DNA of 33,581 nucleotides from Euprymna scolopes (taxonomy: Eukaryota > Mollusca > Cephalopoda > Sepiida > Sepiolidae), in NCBI GenBank assembly GCA_024364805.1, contig CM044490.1, positions 104,598,649 to 104,632,229 on the forward strand, in the 5' to 3' direction. Positions 9,996 through 19,331 of the stretch are shown one piece after another. The notes under the pieces were generated by a model, which was not told where the DNA came from, made no database searches, and worked only from the letters and a program-made list of their open reading frames with translations. Position numbers and translations under genes: made by a program. How positions within the stretch are numbered: position 1 is the first letter of the stretch; every line of letters begins with the position of its first letter.

Positions 9996-10766
9996 TTTAA
10001 AAAATGCATTGTTTTCAGCTTTCAAAATGTATTCATTTATATATGTAATTATTTTGAATTTTCAACTAACACAACGCTTCAAATATAGGCAAAGAAGAAA
10101 AAAAAATTATTTTCTAATAAACAAAATGTTTATATAAAAAAAAATGTGCTAACTTTCCATGTTTAAAAGAATTTTGTTTCACTTTTATTTGTAAAATTAT
10201 TTCTATCAGGTCATCTATTAAAATATATCACAACCTGTGAACCAAAGGTTCCATATTCAATTACACAATAATATATAAAAAATGAAAATAAGCTTTTAGT
10301 ACCACTAACCAGACGTCTGTAGGTGATTTCCAGTCACATGCTTTTTGTTTTCATTTTTTAAGCCTAAAATTAACAACTAGCTAGAAAAAAAAAATAAAAT
10401 AAAATTTTTAAAAAAATTTTTTAAATCGAGCACCATCTTTAAAGATGATTAACAATAGATCAAAAATGACAGTAACAAATTCATAGATAATAATGTTGCA
10501 ATCAGTACTGACACTTGAAACTTATACAGGTAGATAAAAAGTAAATAAGATAGTATGACTTTTTAAAAGGTTTTCTGGAAGAGATGTGGACCGCTGCTTT
10601 GAAGAGCTGATTTTTAATAAATCTGTCAGGTGAACATGCCTGCAAACATTTAGACAATCCAAATAAAATGATTTGCATCGTTACACACTCAACCTCAAAT
10701 ATGTTCAAGCACAGCCAGACAGCAGCTTAATTGGCAAGAATATCATCATCTGAGTGCCATTCCATT
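9996..10766. other. AT-rich stretch, no gene recognised
   Basis: A 68-codon minus-strand ORF lies at 10502-10708. It has two Cys-rich patches but no family I can name. A-tract and T-tract runs occur near 10385-10425. Nothing else is supportable. Confidence 0.5.
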
Positions 10767-10889
10767 TTTTTTATTATATAAACATTTTTTTTTTTTATAT
10801 ATATATTAAATAATAATTTAATAAAAACAAATAAATTTTACTAGTTTGGAGATTACATTATTTGAATCCTCTACACTAAAGTAGCAATA
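10767..10889 (-). repeat. Repeat R0, inverted copy with the empty hAT site
   Basis: The minus strand reads TTTAGTGTAGAGGATTCAAA, with GTGTAGAG present once at 10869-10876 and no hAT element between it and GATTCAAA. This is the pre-insertion arrangement of the copy around 9450-9825. Confidence 0.78.
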
Positions 10890-11399
10890 ACACATGAAAA
10901 AATTGAAATGGCTTAAAATATTTCAATATTATTATATATAGAAAGAGCTCGATGAGCTAAGAAAGAATCTTTAAAAAAAAATTAAATTCAATAAAAATTA
11001 AGGAAGTTATGACTATTTTTTGTGCCTCACAAGGATATTTTTCCCTCTTTAAGATCATATGTGTTTTGTCACATTTTTACACTTACTTTTTCAGTAAAAA
11101 TGTTATATCTTTGTTAAAACAGAAGATTAAGCAATGAAATTTACCATATAAGTGTATTTTTGTGCTAGGAATTAGAATATGCTACTGAAAATCTCCAGAA
11201 ATTAATGGTTTCCAAATAATCTGTAGTAAATGCACATAAATATGCTGCAATTCCTTAAAAATGTCATGTATCCATTAAAAGAAAAGAAGTTAAAGAACTC
11301 AAAGCTGAACTGTAATGCATTTTATGTACAAATAACTGAAATCGAAATCTAGGACTGTTTTAAAATGAATATATTGCAATATTTCTTTGGTATTATTGT
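10890..11399. other. AT-rich stretch, nothing recognised
   Basis: Short A/T runs and no open frame of note. No repeat partner was found by eye. Confidence 0.5.
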
Positions 11400-12110
11400 A
11401 GATTAATATCTTCCATTATCCCCTACCCTCTGACCACCTCTCCAAAATATGTGGTTTGACCTTTGTAGGCAATTACATGTGAACACCTTGAAAAACTTTA
11501 ATGAAAGATAAACAAGTATTATTTTAGAATTTAATGTAAAATGATTCCCCATTTTTAGCCAGTCTAGCATTTTAGGGCAGTTAAACACTTTTTTGTTTGT
11601 ATAGGAGATAAATACTGTGCACCTTTTTTTTCTTCTTAAGATTATGTGTGGTTTTAAGACGGTCTTTGTGCAATTATGGAAGGGTGAGGAGGTTACCACT
11701 CTGACTTTTGGTTAATGATAGAGTTAAGGGAAATTATGTGTGAACAACCTGAAGACTTGATAGAAACAAAACAAAAACAATTTTAGAATTTAGAGTAGGG
11801 GTTGGTTCCACATAAATTTGATGTAAAATAATTCACCATTTCAAGACCATTTCAGTATTTAGGACAGTTGACCAATTTATTTTTAGGGGGAGATAAATCA
11901 TGCACTTTTTTTAAGGAAGGATCTGTTTTTTTTTGTTTTTTTGTTGTTTTTTTTTTAGACACTTATATGTAGCTTACTGAGGAATTTTGTTTGGTGAGGA
12001 GCTTACCACTTGAACTTCGCGTTAGTGTTAAAGAACATTTTAGGAGGAGGACGAAGAGGAGGCTTGCCACTCATACCTAGGGTTAAAGATAGAATAAGGG
12101 TTTGTTTTTT
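11400..12110 (+). repeat. Tandem copies of dispersed repeat R1
   Basis: Two R1 units lie at about 11465-11590 and 11737-11870, a spacing near 270 bp. The shared order is TGTGAACA, CCTGAA or CCTTGAA, TTTTAGAATTTA, TGTAAAAT.ATTC, CCATTT and AGTATTTAGGACAGTT or its variants. A second shorter motif (GAGGAGGTTACCACT) recurs near 11685, 11995 and 12055. Diverged R1 copies also lie at 15090 (same strand) and 16085 (opposite strand). Confidence 0.72.
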
Positions 12111-12247
12111 TAAGAGGGCTTTTGACACCCAAATTTATGGTTAGTGGGTCATAATTATTGGCTTTTGAAAATGTTATGCCTTAGATTTTGAACATTAAAT
12201 TACTATTAAATATGTAAACTTACATAAATGAAGGTGTCAAATTTACA

Positions 12248-12296
12248 AGAATTATGACAAACAGACAAAAATAAATTATGACAAATAGACAAAAAT
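12248..12296. repeat. 23-bp tandem duplication beside a Helitron 3' end
   Basis: AATTATGACAAA(C/T)AGACAAAAAT occurs twice with a 23-bp period and touches the Helitron 3' end that follows. Confidence 0.7.
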
Positions 12297-12450
12297 AATT
12301 TGTACCCGGCGTTGCCCGAGTGTTTGGAGGTGAGTGTTTGGAGGTGTGTGACAAGTGACGTCAGAAAATGTGACCACCTATTTAAATATTAAAAAACACT
12401 TTTTGCTAAAGTGTACAAATCGTCCACAAATTTTGGATAAATTTGGTTTT
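12297..12450 (-). mobile_element. Helitron 3'-end fragment (E2)
   Basis: The plus strand TGTACCCGGCGTTGCCCGAG followed by GTTTGGAGGTG is the same hairpin end as at 18529 and 17343. The terminal CTRR is not intact. A small direct repeat, GAGTGTTTGGAGGTG twice, is present at 12318-12345. The left (5') end was not found, so the right boundary is approximate. Confidence 0.6.
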
Positions 12451-13420
12451 TATTTTCAATTACATTTCTTGTACGAGTGACACATCAATACATTAAACTT
12501 TCCAGTTTAATATCTTATTTGTTTACCTGGACTTCTGGCCAAGATCACAGTGTAATATTCTGATGCTACACTTCACTTTTTCTGTCCTCTGTCAGTGAAG
12601 AAATCCTCCATGACTGAGACAATTTTTATGTTTGTTTCATATCCAGATTGCCCCTTTTTGGAGAGCGGGATTTTCCCCCCACAGTAAAAAATGACGTTGT
12701 GTCTAAGTAAATAGGAACTTAATTAGAAACTGAGCACCATCTATAAATATTTAAATATTGATTTTGCATTTTTTCATGTATATAATTGAGTGTCCATTCA
12801 ATTATAACCCTCTGAAAAAAATTGTAAAAAAGACAGAAAAAAGAGGGAGCAGGGGGGAGGTACTGCTCACACACGTGAAGCAAAAAAAATCATATTTCAC
12901 ATTTTCATTTTTTTTAAACAAAACACTTATTAATTCACCGTGAAATGCAATGGATAAAAGTGCACGCAACTTACATATTTACAAAGCTAATTTTCTTGTC
13001 TTTTTCATCATAAATATTTTTTTTTAATTTGACCAGAAATAACACTGGACTGCTTGAGATTGTTTTAATTATATATTCTGATAAACGAATAGCTCTAATT
13101 AAGCTAATCATATTCTGATAATAAAATAGCTCTAACTAAATATGCAAGAACATTTTTTTTATATTCATATTTTCATTTTTATAATTCTTAATTAATCCTG
13201 GAATAAAAAATTAACAAAAAAGTTACAGCGGTGCTATCACTGATAGTGTTGCTGCTGCTGCTACTACAGATAGTTTTTAGATACCTTTTTTAAAATAGAA
13301 CAACTTTTTTCCAGGTATCATACTTTTAAATTGCTCAGTACCACAAGAGAAAGTAAGTTACAATTTTACATTTAACAGATAAAAATAATAAAAAGATTGA
13401 TAAATAAATGACTTCAAGAT
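12451..13420. other. AT-rich stretch, no gene recognised
   Basis: Contains a short GCTGCTGCTGCT run near 13247-13260 beside a small palindrome (CTATCACTGATAG). No coding signal. Confidence 0.5.
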
Positions 13421-13423
13421 TGA

Positions 13424-13566
13424 AAATAAATGACTTCAACATGACAAGTATTGAAAATTTTGAAAAAGATTTTCTTTAGACACTCACTGTATTTAACAGT
13501 GGGTGTCTAAAGAAATTTTTTTTTTAAAATTTTCAATACTCATCATGTTGAAGTCATTCATTTTTA
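13424..13566. repeat. Near-perfect long hairpin, arms about 65-68 bp
   Basis: The left arm runs AAATGACTTCAACATG to CTTTAGACACTCACTGT. The right arm, read on the other strand, runs GAATGACTTCAACATG to TTTAGACACCCACTGT. The loop is only a few bases (around 13490-13496). Few mismatches and a short A-run indel separate the arms. It could be a palindromic MITE or two abutting inverted ends. CAGTGGGTGTCTA from the tip recurs at 20821. Confidence 0.85.
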
Positions 13567-14211
13567 ACATAACAAAAAATAAGAATTTTGGACATCCCAA
13601 TCTATTAAAAGTGACATCTCTTTTAGTTAATTTCCAAATTTCATGAAATAATTCTTAACACAAACGCGGTACAACTATTTACAAATCAGGGGGTGTCATT
13701 ACAAAATTTTACCAAAAATGCTGTTTTATGATGTTAACATTTTTATCACTTTATTTGCTTAAAACTCTTTAAATCCATAATGTATGTTATTATTTATTAA
13801 TTCATTTGAAAGTATATTCATTTTGGTTTTTAAAATATGACTATTTTAGCAGAACCCCCTTGAAATCTGTGATTATCCAAAGCGTTTTATCAACCATGTG
13901 TATTGCTAACTAAAGCATCTCAAGAAAACGTAAAACATTTGACAAAAATGCGCCTTACAAGAAGAAACTCTGCATCAAAAAAAAAATTATACAAAATAAA
14001 GGACAGAAGGAAAAAGCATGTCATGGTCTGCTAGGAAACAGAGAATCAATCATCAGCTGTGTTATTGAAAGATTGTCTATAGTTTTTCTCCGCAAATTAA
14101 TCCCTATTTTAAATTCGTAAATTTGTTCAACGTACAAGTCATGCTCATGTTCGACAAAATGTTTGCTTGTTCTTCAGAGTAAAGAGAAAAAAAGGGTCAG
14201 ATTTGGAATTC

Positions 14212-14303
14212 TTTTTAACAATCAGCATTTCTTATTTTTAACAATCAGCATTTCTTATTTTTAACAATCAGCATTTCTTCTTTTTAACAATCAGTATTCT
14301 ATT
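14212..14303. repeat. Four tandem 23-bp units
   Basis: TTTTTAACAATCAGCATTTCT repeats with a 23-bp period; CAGCAT or CAGTAT starts at 14223, 14246, 14269 and 14292. No spacers, so this is a minisatellite, not a CRISPR array. Confidence 0.9.
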
Positions 14304-15085
14304 TCTCCTCCAACCAGAAGTTGTATTTTTCTTTTCATCCGTTTCCCAACTGATAGCAAGCTCATGTGCACGAGATAAAATGTCACTGCCCTTGAACAAA
14401 AGAAAAAACATCTTTTTATATTGCCACCTTGAACCATGGGTTTGAATGCCAGTGCTTCTCTACGGATGGCATACACCACCCGCTGGCACTTATTGCTGTG
14501 GTTCTCCACACCATTATTACAGTTATCAAGTATTGTAAGTTTTGTAAAGTCAAAGAGATTCAACTGGTTTCAGGAAGTGGTTTGGAAGCTCTAAAAGATC
14601 AATTAAGATATTTCACGGTTGTTTTAAGTGTCAAGATAAAAACAAGTGAAAATAAAAGTTTAGCCGGAAGCTGCTTTCAATTTAGAGGAATAAAGTCAGT
14701 CAGTTCACCTCCCACCCCTTAAGAAATGAAAATTTGCTGAACACTCAATTCCAACAGTTGTAACGAAGAAGGATTTCAGGATAATTTTTACTTATCAGCG
14801 GACAATGGATTGCTGTATATTATGAACAATTTTACATTGATCATGTTCTCGAGTGCAGTAATCTAATTTTTAACTCAAACCAAAAGTAGAAATTATTTCC
14901 GATGGCCTTTGTCACATGATATTGTGCAGGTGAAGTCAACATATAGATGAGATTTTTTAGAGCTGTATTCTCAACATTAAAACCAAACTTTGTATTTCAA
15001 TTTTACTTTGAAGACAAGTAAATAGTACACATGTAATTAATAATACTTAACTAAATTACCCACATCCAAAATGAGATTCTACTTC
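14304..15085. other. Mixed sequence, no gene supported
   Basis: Two overlapping opposite ORFs of 90-97 codons at 14291-14722 are the best open frames. Neither has a motif I recognise, and they shadow each other. Confidence 0.45.
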
Positions 15086-15089
15086 TTTA

Positions 15090-15240
15090 TGTGTGAAAAC
15101 TCTGAAAACCTTGGCAAAAGAAAAAAAAAAAATTGCAAGCAATTATTTTAGAATTAACAGTGGGAGATAAGTTTTATATATAAATTTAATATAAAATAAT
15201 TCTCATCTCTAGACAATTCTAAATTTTGGGGGCTGTTCAT
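15090..15240 (+). repeat. Dispersed repeat R1, third copy
   Basis: TGTGTGAAAACTCTGAAAACC, ATTATTTTAGAATT, AATATAAAATAATTC and CTAGACAATTCTAAATTTTG follow the R1 order seen at 11737-11870. Confidence 0.7.
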
Positions 15241-15455
15241 TAAATCTTTTGTCACTAACCATAAATTCAACTAAAATGGGCATAAAAGCACACATAATTG
15301 TTGCACAATGAGGAGACTCCTTTTTGAGAAGAGCCAAGGGCTTCTCACAGAGTGAACCTTGTACCAGACTTGTCATGTACTTGTGAGAAGGTGCGCAGCA
15401 CTGGTGCAGATATTTAAGATGTCAAGCATGCCAACTTTGGAGATTGACAGTTGTT

Positions 15456-15545
15456 TATAAAACTCAAACAAGTCAAAGCCACCAGAGAACACAGATGCTC
15501 AAAGGTCAAACCTGGCTGCTGTCACCAGAGATTTGAAAACCAAAA
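15456..15545 (+). pseudogene. Coding-like island 1, unknown
   Basis: The plus strand reads NSNKSKPPENTDAQRSNLAA and then VTRDLKTK before running into low-complexity pyrimidine-rich sequence. Its base and residue composition is far less AT-driven than the surroundings, which suggests a decayed exon or transposon ORF. No family recognised. Confidence 0.3.
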
Positions 15546-15584
15546 TAATATTTCAGTCGCTTTGTTTTCTTAGTGTGTATGTAT

Positions 15585-15655
15585 GTCTATCCCTTTATCT
15601 CTCCCTTCCTTTCTTTTGTTTTTCTTTTTCTTATCACTCTCTTTCTCTTTTAAAG
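15585..15655. repeat. Pyrimidine-rich tract
   Basis: Almost pure C/T stretch on the plus strand with CTTTCTTTTG-like and CTCTCTTTCTC-like runs, ending in AAAGAGAGA. Confidence 0.8.
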
Positions 15656-15731
15656 AGAGAAGAATTGCAAAAACAGTTGAAGTTAGGACTATGAACAGGA
15701 TGATTTTATTTTTATAAAACAGATGTCTTAA

Positions 15732-15872
15732 GTGTTGAATTCCAGCAAAGTCGTCCCTGCTATCAACAACGACGATAAAATCCTGCCCGTAATGATGTCA
15801 AGAAGAGAAGTACCAGCAGATGTAGCCGACATCAAATCAACCCTAATCAACTCTAGTGATCCCTTGAAGTAA
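15732..15872 (+). pseudogene. Coding-like island 2, unknown
   Basis: A 46-codon open stretch follows a TAA and ends in TAA. It reads VLNSSKVVPAINNDDKILPV and then MMSRREVPADVADIKS. Balanced residue use and higher GC than its neighbours argue for former coding sequence. It lies 190 bp after island 1 on the same strand, so the two could be parts of one lost gene or transposon. No ATG start and no family recognised. Confidence 0.35.
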
Positions 15873-16084
15873 TCGTATCAATCCCTTAGTTAAAAGATGT
15901 ACTTATCATTTGATAGTGTCTAACACCCGACGAGCTGGTTGCCATTTCCAGAACGTAATAACAGCTCAAGAAACATCCACATGACAAACCAATTATCTCT
16001 CCCTACCAAACAATCAGATCACAAAATTACTTAAAAATAAAATGCACAGAATTTATTTCCATGACCAAATTCTTTGTTTGTTGT

Positions 16085-16255
16085 TGTTTAACTGTCCTAA
16101 AACACTAAAATAGAGCAGAAATGGAATTCATTATATGATAAATTTACATGTGAAACTGATCACCTAACCTAAATTCTAAAATAATATTTTTTTGTTTTGT
16201 TTTGATTTTTTTCCTGACAAGTTTTTCAGGATGTTCACACATAATTGCTTAAAAA
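16085..16255 (-). repeat. Dispersed repeat R1, inverted copy
   Basis: The minus strand reads AATTATGTGTGAACATCCTG, then AAAACTTGTCAGG, TTATTTTAGAATTTAGGTTAGG, and ends TTTTAGGACAGTTAAACAAC. This is the fullest R1 copy and points towards the copy at 15090. Confidence 0.78.
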
Positions 16256-16313
16256 AGAATTTCATTTTTTGTTTTATGATTTAGCTGAATCTGCAATAAT
16301 ACTATAATAATAA

Positions 16314-16842
16314 CTAGCAGGACCCATGTAAATTCCATGGAATGAGAATTATATTTAATCAACAAATGTTTTGAGAAAGCTGATATTTTTCTGGAAAGCA
16401 CAAGAAATTAGTTTTTTGAACAAAAAGAAATTAATAAAATGCAAATCTTAGTTTATTAACATTTCTATGAAAATAGTACCCATTGTATTTTAAATATAGA
16501 ACTGACCCAAATGAGATAAATTAATAAGTAATAACAAATACTCAGAAAGTAATATTGTGTTACATAATTCAATACAAATAATAAAATCACATTGTAAGAG
16601 ACAATCTTTAATTTACTCCTTTAGTCCAGCACCTCTTGACAGACAATGTTCATTTTTTTTGAATTTGAGTTTCTTTTGAATGTTCCCTTTTTTAACTTAA
16701 TGATTTGCTGACTTCTTTCTTCAGTGAAGAACCACTGCATGTTGAAATTATTACATTCAATATAATTACACCAATGATCATATCATAGCAATACCACACC
16801 ATTTCACCATTTTTTTTTCTTTAGATTGAATAAACTCAACTC
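16314..16842 (-). mobile_element. Helitron 3' end and unassigned body
   Basis: On the minus strand a hairpin (CCATG, loop, CATGG; plus 16323-16339) is followed by GTCCTGCTAG and then T, a good Helitron 3' terminus. The body up to 16842 is AT-rich with no ORF. It may belong with the sequence at 16843-17336, whose own 3' hairpin is missing. Confidence 0.55.
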
Positions 16843-17336
16843 AAATGAAAACCTAAGAATAAGCAAAGTAAAAAAAAAAACAGAAAAACGAACGTTATGT
16901 GAAAAATGGCTTAAATAACCCTGTTTCAATATTAAAATTTAAAAAATATCGAAAAAAAAAAAGAAAAAAAAAGACATCTCACACCACGATTCGAACCCAA
17001 AGCGTTTAGACAATGACCCAATGCTCTAACATACTGACCTAACACGACGTACATGAAATTGTGTCAGTTTTTCAAATATTTAAACTAAATCAGGTTATGG
17101 CGTCGTCTGATGCATGCGTAGAACCGATCTCGTCATGAGAGGACGGTTTTTGCTGTAGAAAAGTGCTGATTTCAGGGTAAAAAAATTAACGTTTTTGGCC
17201 AATTTTTCGATATTTGTCGGGCGAAGGATGGGGCTTTCATATCAGACCAAATTTGTGAATTTTTGTTCTGTTTGTCGAAAGTTTTTAGCAGACATACAAA
17301 CACACATACATACATTTTCGCTTTTATACATATAGA
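16843..17336 (-). mobile_element. Non-autonomous Helitron (E3), tRNA-like core
   Basis: On the minus strand it starts TCTATATGTATAAAAGCGAAAA at 17336. Its body matches the element at 18970-19331 closely (GGCCAATTTTTC, GAGAGGACGGTTTTTGCTG and GCGAAGGATGG in both). Its usual CCCGGC hairpin end is absent. The sibling lacks the tRNA-like part, so that part was gained here or lost there. Confidence 0.7.
16979..17050 (-). other. tRNA-like sequence with A and B boxes inside E3
   Basis: On the minus strand the A-box-like TAGGTCAGTATG (17041 down to 17030) and B-box GGTTCGAATCG (16997 down to 16987) are 44 bases apart start to start, the spacing of an intron-less tRNA. D-arm and anticodon stems are mostly pairable, but the T-stem and acceptor stem are not. 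A run of T follows (Pol III terminator-like). A tRNA-derived remnant, not a working tRNA. Confidence 0.6.
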
Positions 17337-17780
17337 TTAGCGGAGGGGTACACGGCGTTGCCTGGGGGTTTGGAGGTGCAAAAGAAAAAAAAAGTTTTAG
17401 TAGGAAGGTAGGATTGACGCGAAGGTGAAAACCCCCTAACCATCTCGGCCATGAGGGAAAGGAACTTCTAAGGGCATTAAGTGAATGTTTATGAAACGAA
17501 ATAAACAGGTGCGAGGAAGTGGCGTGGTGTGTGACCTAGTTTTGCACTGCAAGCCAGATCATTCGCTTTCTGAAGCTGCGAGCTGGTAAAAGTCGGGCAA
17601 ATTAAATACACATGCGACTCCTGTTTGTAACTCTCAGATATTATCATTTAGATGTGATATAAAAAGTTTTAATAAGGAGTGAGCCAACCAATCGCTTCTC
17701 TGAAAAAAGCCTTTCGCGGACATACACAAAAAGCAAACATACATCCATACATACACACATTTCGCTTTTATATATATAGA
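17337..17780 (-). mobile_element. Non-autonomous Helitron (E4), complete ends
   Basis: 444 bp. The minus strand starts TCTATATATATAAAAGCGAA at 17780. It ends with hairpin CAGGCAACGCCGTG and then CTAA at 17340-17337, followed by the T of E3. Both ends agree with Helitron rules (TC, hairpin, CTRR). No ORF. It sits exactly between E3 and E5 with no spacer. Confidence 0.78.
17405..17460 (-). other. tRNA-like A box (Ser/Leu type) inside E4
   Basis: The minus strand carries TGGCCGAGATGGTTAGG (A box at 17451 down), which resembles the D-arm of Ser and Leu tRNAs. A weak B-box-like CGTCAATCC follows only 30 bases away, so about 14 bases seem lost. A T run follows. Fragmentary. Confidence 0.45.
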
Positions 17781-17879
17781 CTAGGGGGGGGTACCCGGCG
17801 ATGACCGGGTGTCTTGAGGTAAATCAAAACTCCGGGGGAGGGGGTTAAATAATAATAAAAAAATGCTTTGGTAGGTGAG

Positions 17880-17975
17880 TATGAGAATCGAACCCGTACC
17901 CTTGAGTTGGAAATTAATGTGTGAAAAAAAAAAATGTGCGATGTTACCATTGGGCCACTGTGACATACAGCGTAG
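17880..17975 (-). other. tRNA-like sequence with A and B boxes inside E5
   Basis: On the minus strand A box TGGCCCAATGG (17957 down to 17947) matches the consensus well, and B box GGTTCGATTCT (17894 down to 17884) matches at all but the last base. They are 63 bases apart, about 19 more than a plain tRNA, with a T run between. Pol III-promoter-like or SINE-derived. Confidence 0.62.
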
Positions 17976-18042
17976 ACGTGTTTGAATTTATTTATCTAAC
18001 TATAACTATAAAAACAGGCGTGCGTAATAAAAGTGAACTTTG

Positions 18043-18102
18043 CTGCTTCCATTTGACCTAATTAAGAAGGTCCTGCTTCCATTTGACCTAATTAAGAAGG
18101 TC
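18043..18102. repeat. Exact 30-bp tandem duplication
   Basis: CTGCTTCCATTTGACCTAAT plus ten further bases occurs twice back to back (18043-18072, 18073-18102). The following TCAAATAGAAG is complementary to the unit start, so a hairpin can form. Confidence 0.88.
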
Positions 18103-18528
18103 AAATAGAAGTCATGCAGCGTAAGCGTCTGTTCCCGGCACATTGCCGCGAACACGTCCGTTTGAGTTTAGTTTCATTTTATTTATACTAAAAAGCCCAA
18201 TCAACACGTGAGAAGCCAAAATAACAATAATTTTGTAAAAATCGACGTAAATAAATCTATACGCTACGCGCTTTCCTAATTCCTAGATATTATGATATAG
18301 GACCTATATACACAGTTTTAAGCGATAGTAACCACCCCGGGAGCGCGTGCGAAAGAAGCCTTTTGAAGACATACACGAAATGATCACACACATTTTGCCT
18401 TTTATAGATTAAGTCTAGTAGTAAAAATAAATTCAAGAAGATCTACAGCATGAAAAATCTAATGTTATTTCTGTGTTTTACTTCTACACTCATTGCTCCA
18501 CCAATGCTTTAGTGTCCAGCATACCTTG

Positions 18529-18691
18529 TACCCGGCGTTGCCCGAGTGTTTGGAGGTGTGTGTGTGCTCAAGATGGGGATCAAAACATAAGAATAAGTGA
18601 AGTAAATATTTTAAAAATATTTTTAAAAGTTAAAACTTTTTAAAAAAATCGAAAAAAAACTAGCATAAGGCAAACGAACGATGTTAAATGT
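18529..18691 (-). mobile_element. Helitron 3' part (E6a), cut by the gap
   Basis: Hairpin end TACCCGGCGTTGCCCGAG and GTTTGGAGGTG, then CAAAACATAAGAATAAG as in the E7 and E6b bodies. The sequence then runs into undetermined bases. Confidence 0.65.
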
Positions 18692-18969
18692 NNNNNNNNN
18701 NNNNNNNNNNNNNNNNNNNNNNNNNNNNNNNNNNNNNNNNNNNNNNNNNNNNNNNNNNNNNNNNNNNNNNNNNNNNNNNNNNNNNNNNNNNNNNNNNNNN
18801 NNNNNNNNNNNNNNNNNNNNNNNNNNNNNNNNNNNNNNNNNNNNNNNNNNNNNNNNNNNNNNNNNNNNNNNNNNNNNNNNNNNNNNNNNNNNNNNNNNNN
18901 NNNNNNNNNNNNNNNNNNNNNNNNNNNNNNNNNNNNNNNNNNNNNNNNNNNNNNNNNNNNNNNNNNNNN
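18692..18969. other. Assembly gap, 278 N
   Basis: Undetermined bases between two partial copies of the same Helitron family, a likely cause of the failed assembly. Open frames through here are artefacts. Confidence 0.99.
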
Positions 18970-19331
18970 TGAAAACCTAAGAATAAGCGAAGTAAAATAA
19001 AACAAAAAAGAAAAACAGAAAATATTAAAATTTAGCTCATTTTTTTTAAATCTTTAAACTAAATCAGGTTAGGACGTCGAATGACGCATGCGTAGAAGCA
19101 ATCTCGTCATGAGAGGACGGTTTTTGCTGACACCCCCTCCCCCCTGTAGAAAAGTGCTGATTTCAGGGTGAAAAAATTAACGCTTTTGGCCAATTTTTCA
19201 ATATTTGCCGGGCGAAGGATGGAGCTTTCATATGAAACCAAATTTGTGAATTTTTGTTCTGTCTGTCGAAAGTTTTTAGCAGACACACAAACATACACAC
19301 ATACATACATTTTCGCTTTTATATATATGGA
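18970..19331 (-). mobile_element. Non-autonomous Helitron 5' part (E6b)
   Basis: The minus strand starts TCCATATATATAAAAGCGAAAA at 19331 and is closely similar to E3. It repeats the GAAAACCTAAGAATAAGCG motif already seen before the gap, so the gap probably separates two copies rather than lying within one. Confidence 0.72.

Larger units (their letters stand above)
17781..18408 (-). mobile_element. Non-autonomous Helitron (E5), complete ends
   Basis: 628 bp. The minus strand starts TCTATAAAAGGCAAAATG at 18408, preceded by A. It ends with hairpin CCCGGTCATCGCCGGG, a C run and CTAG at 17784-17781, followed by the T of E4. No ORF. An internal GC-richer palindrome-like TTCCCGGCACATTGCCGCGA lies near 18132-18151. 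Confidence 0.75.

Noticed and set aside
14212-14303. Regular 23-bp repeats resembling a CRISPR array
   Set aside because: There are no unique spacers between the units and the setting is animal nuclear DNA, so it is a plain minisatellite.
16979-17975. Functional tRNA genes on the minus strand
   Set aside because: A and B boxes are present, but the acceptor and T stems do not pair, or the A-to-B distance is wrong. They are tRNA-derived pieces, not tRNA genes.
18640-19005. Open frames of about 95-120 codons across the N run
   Set aside because: They consist of undetermined bases and carry no information.
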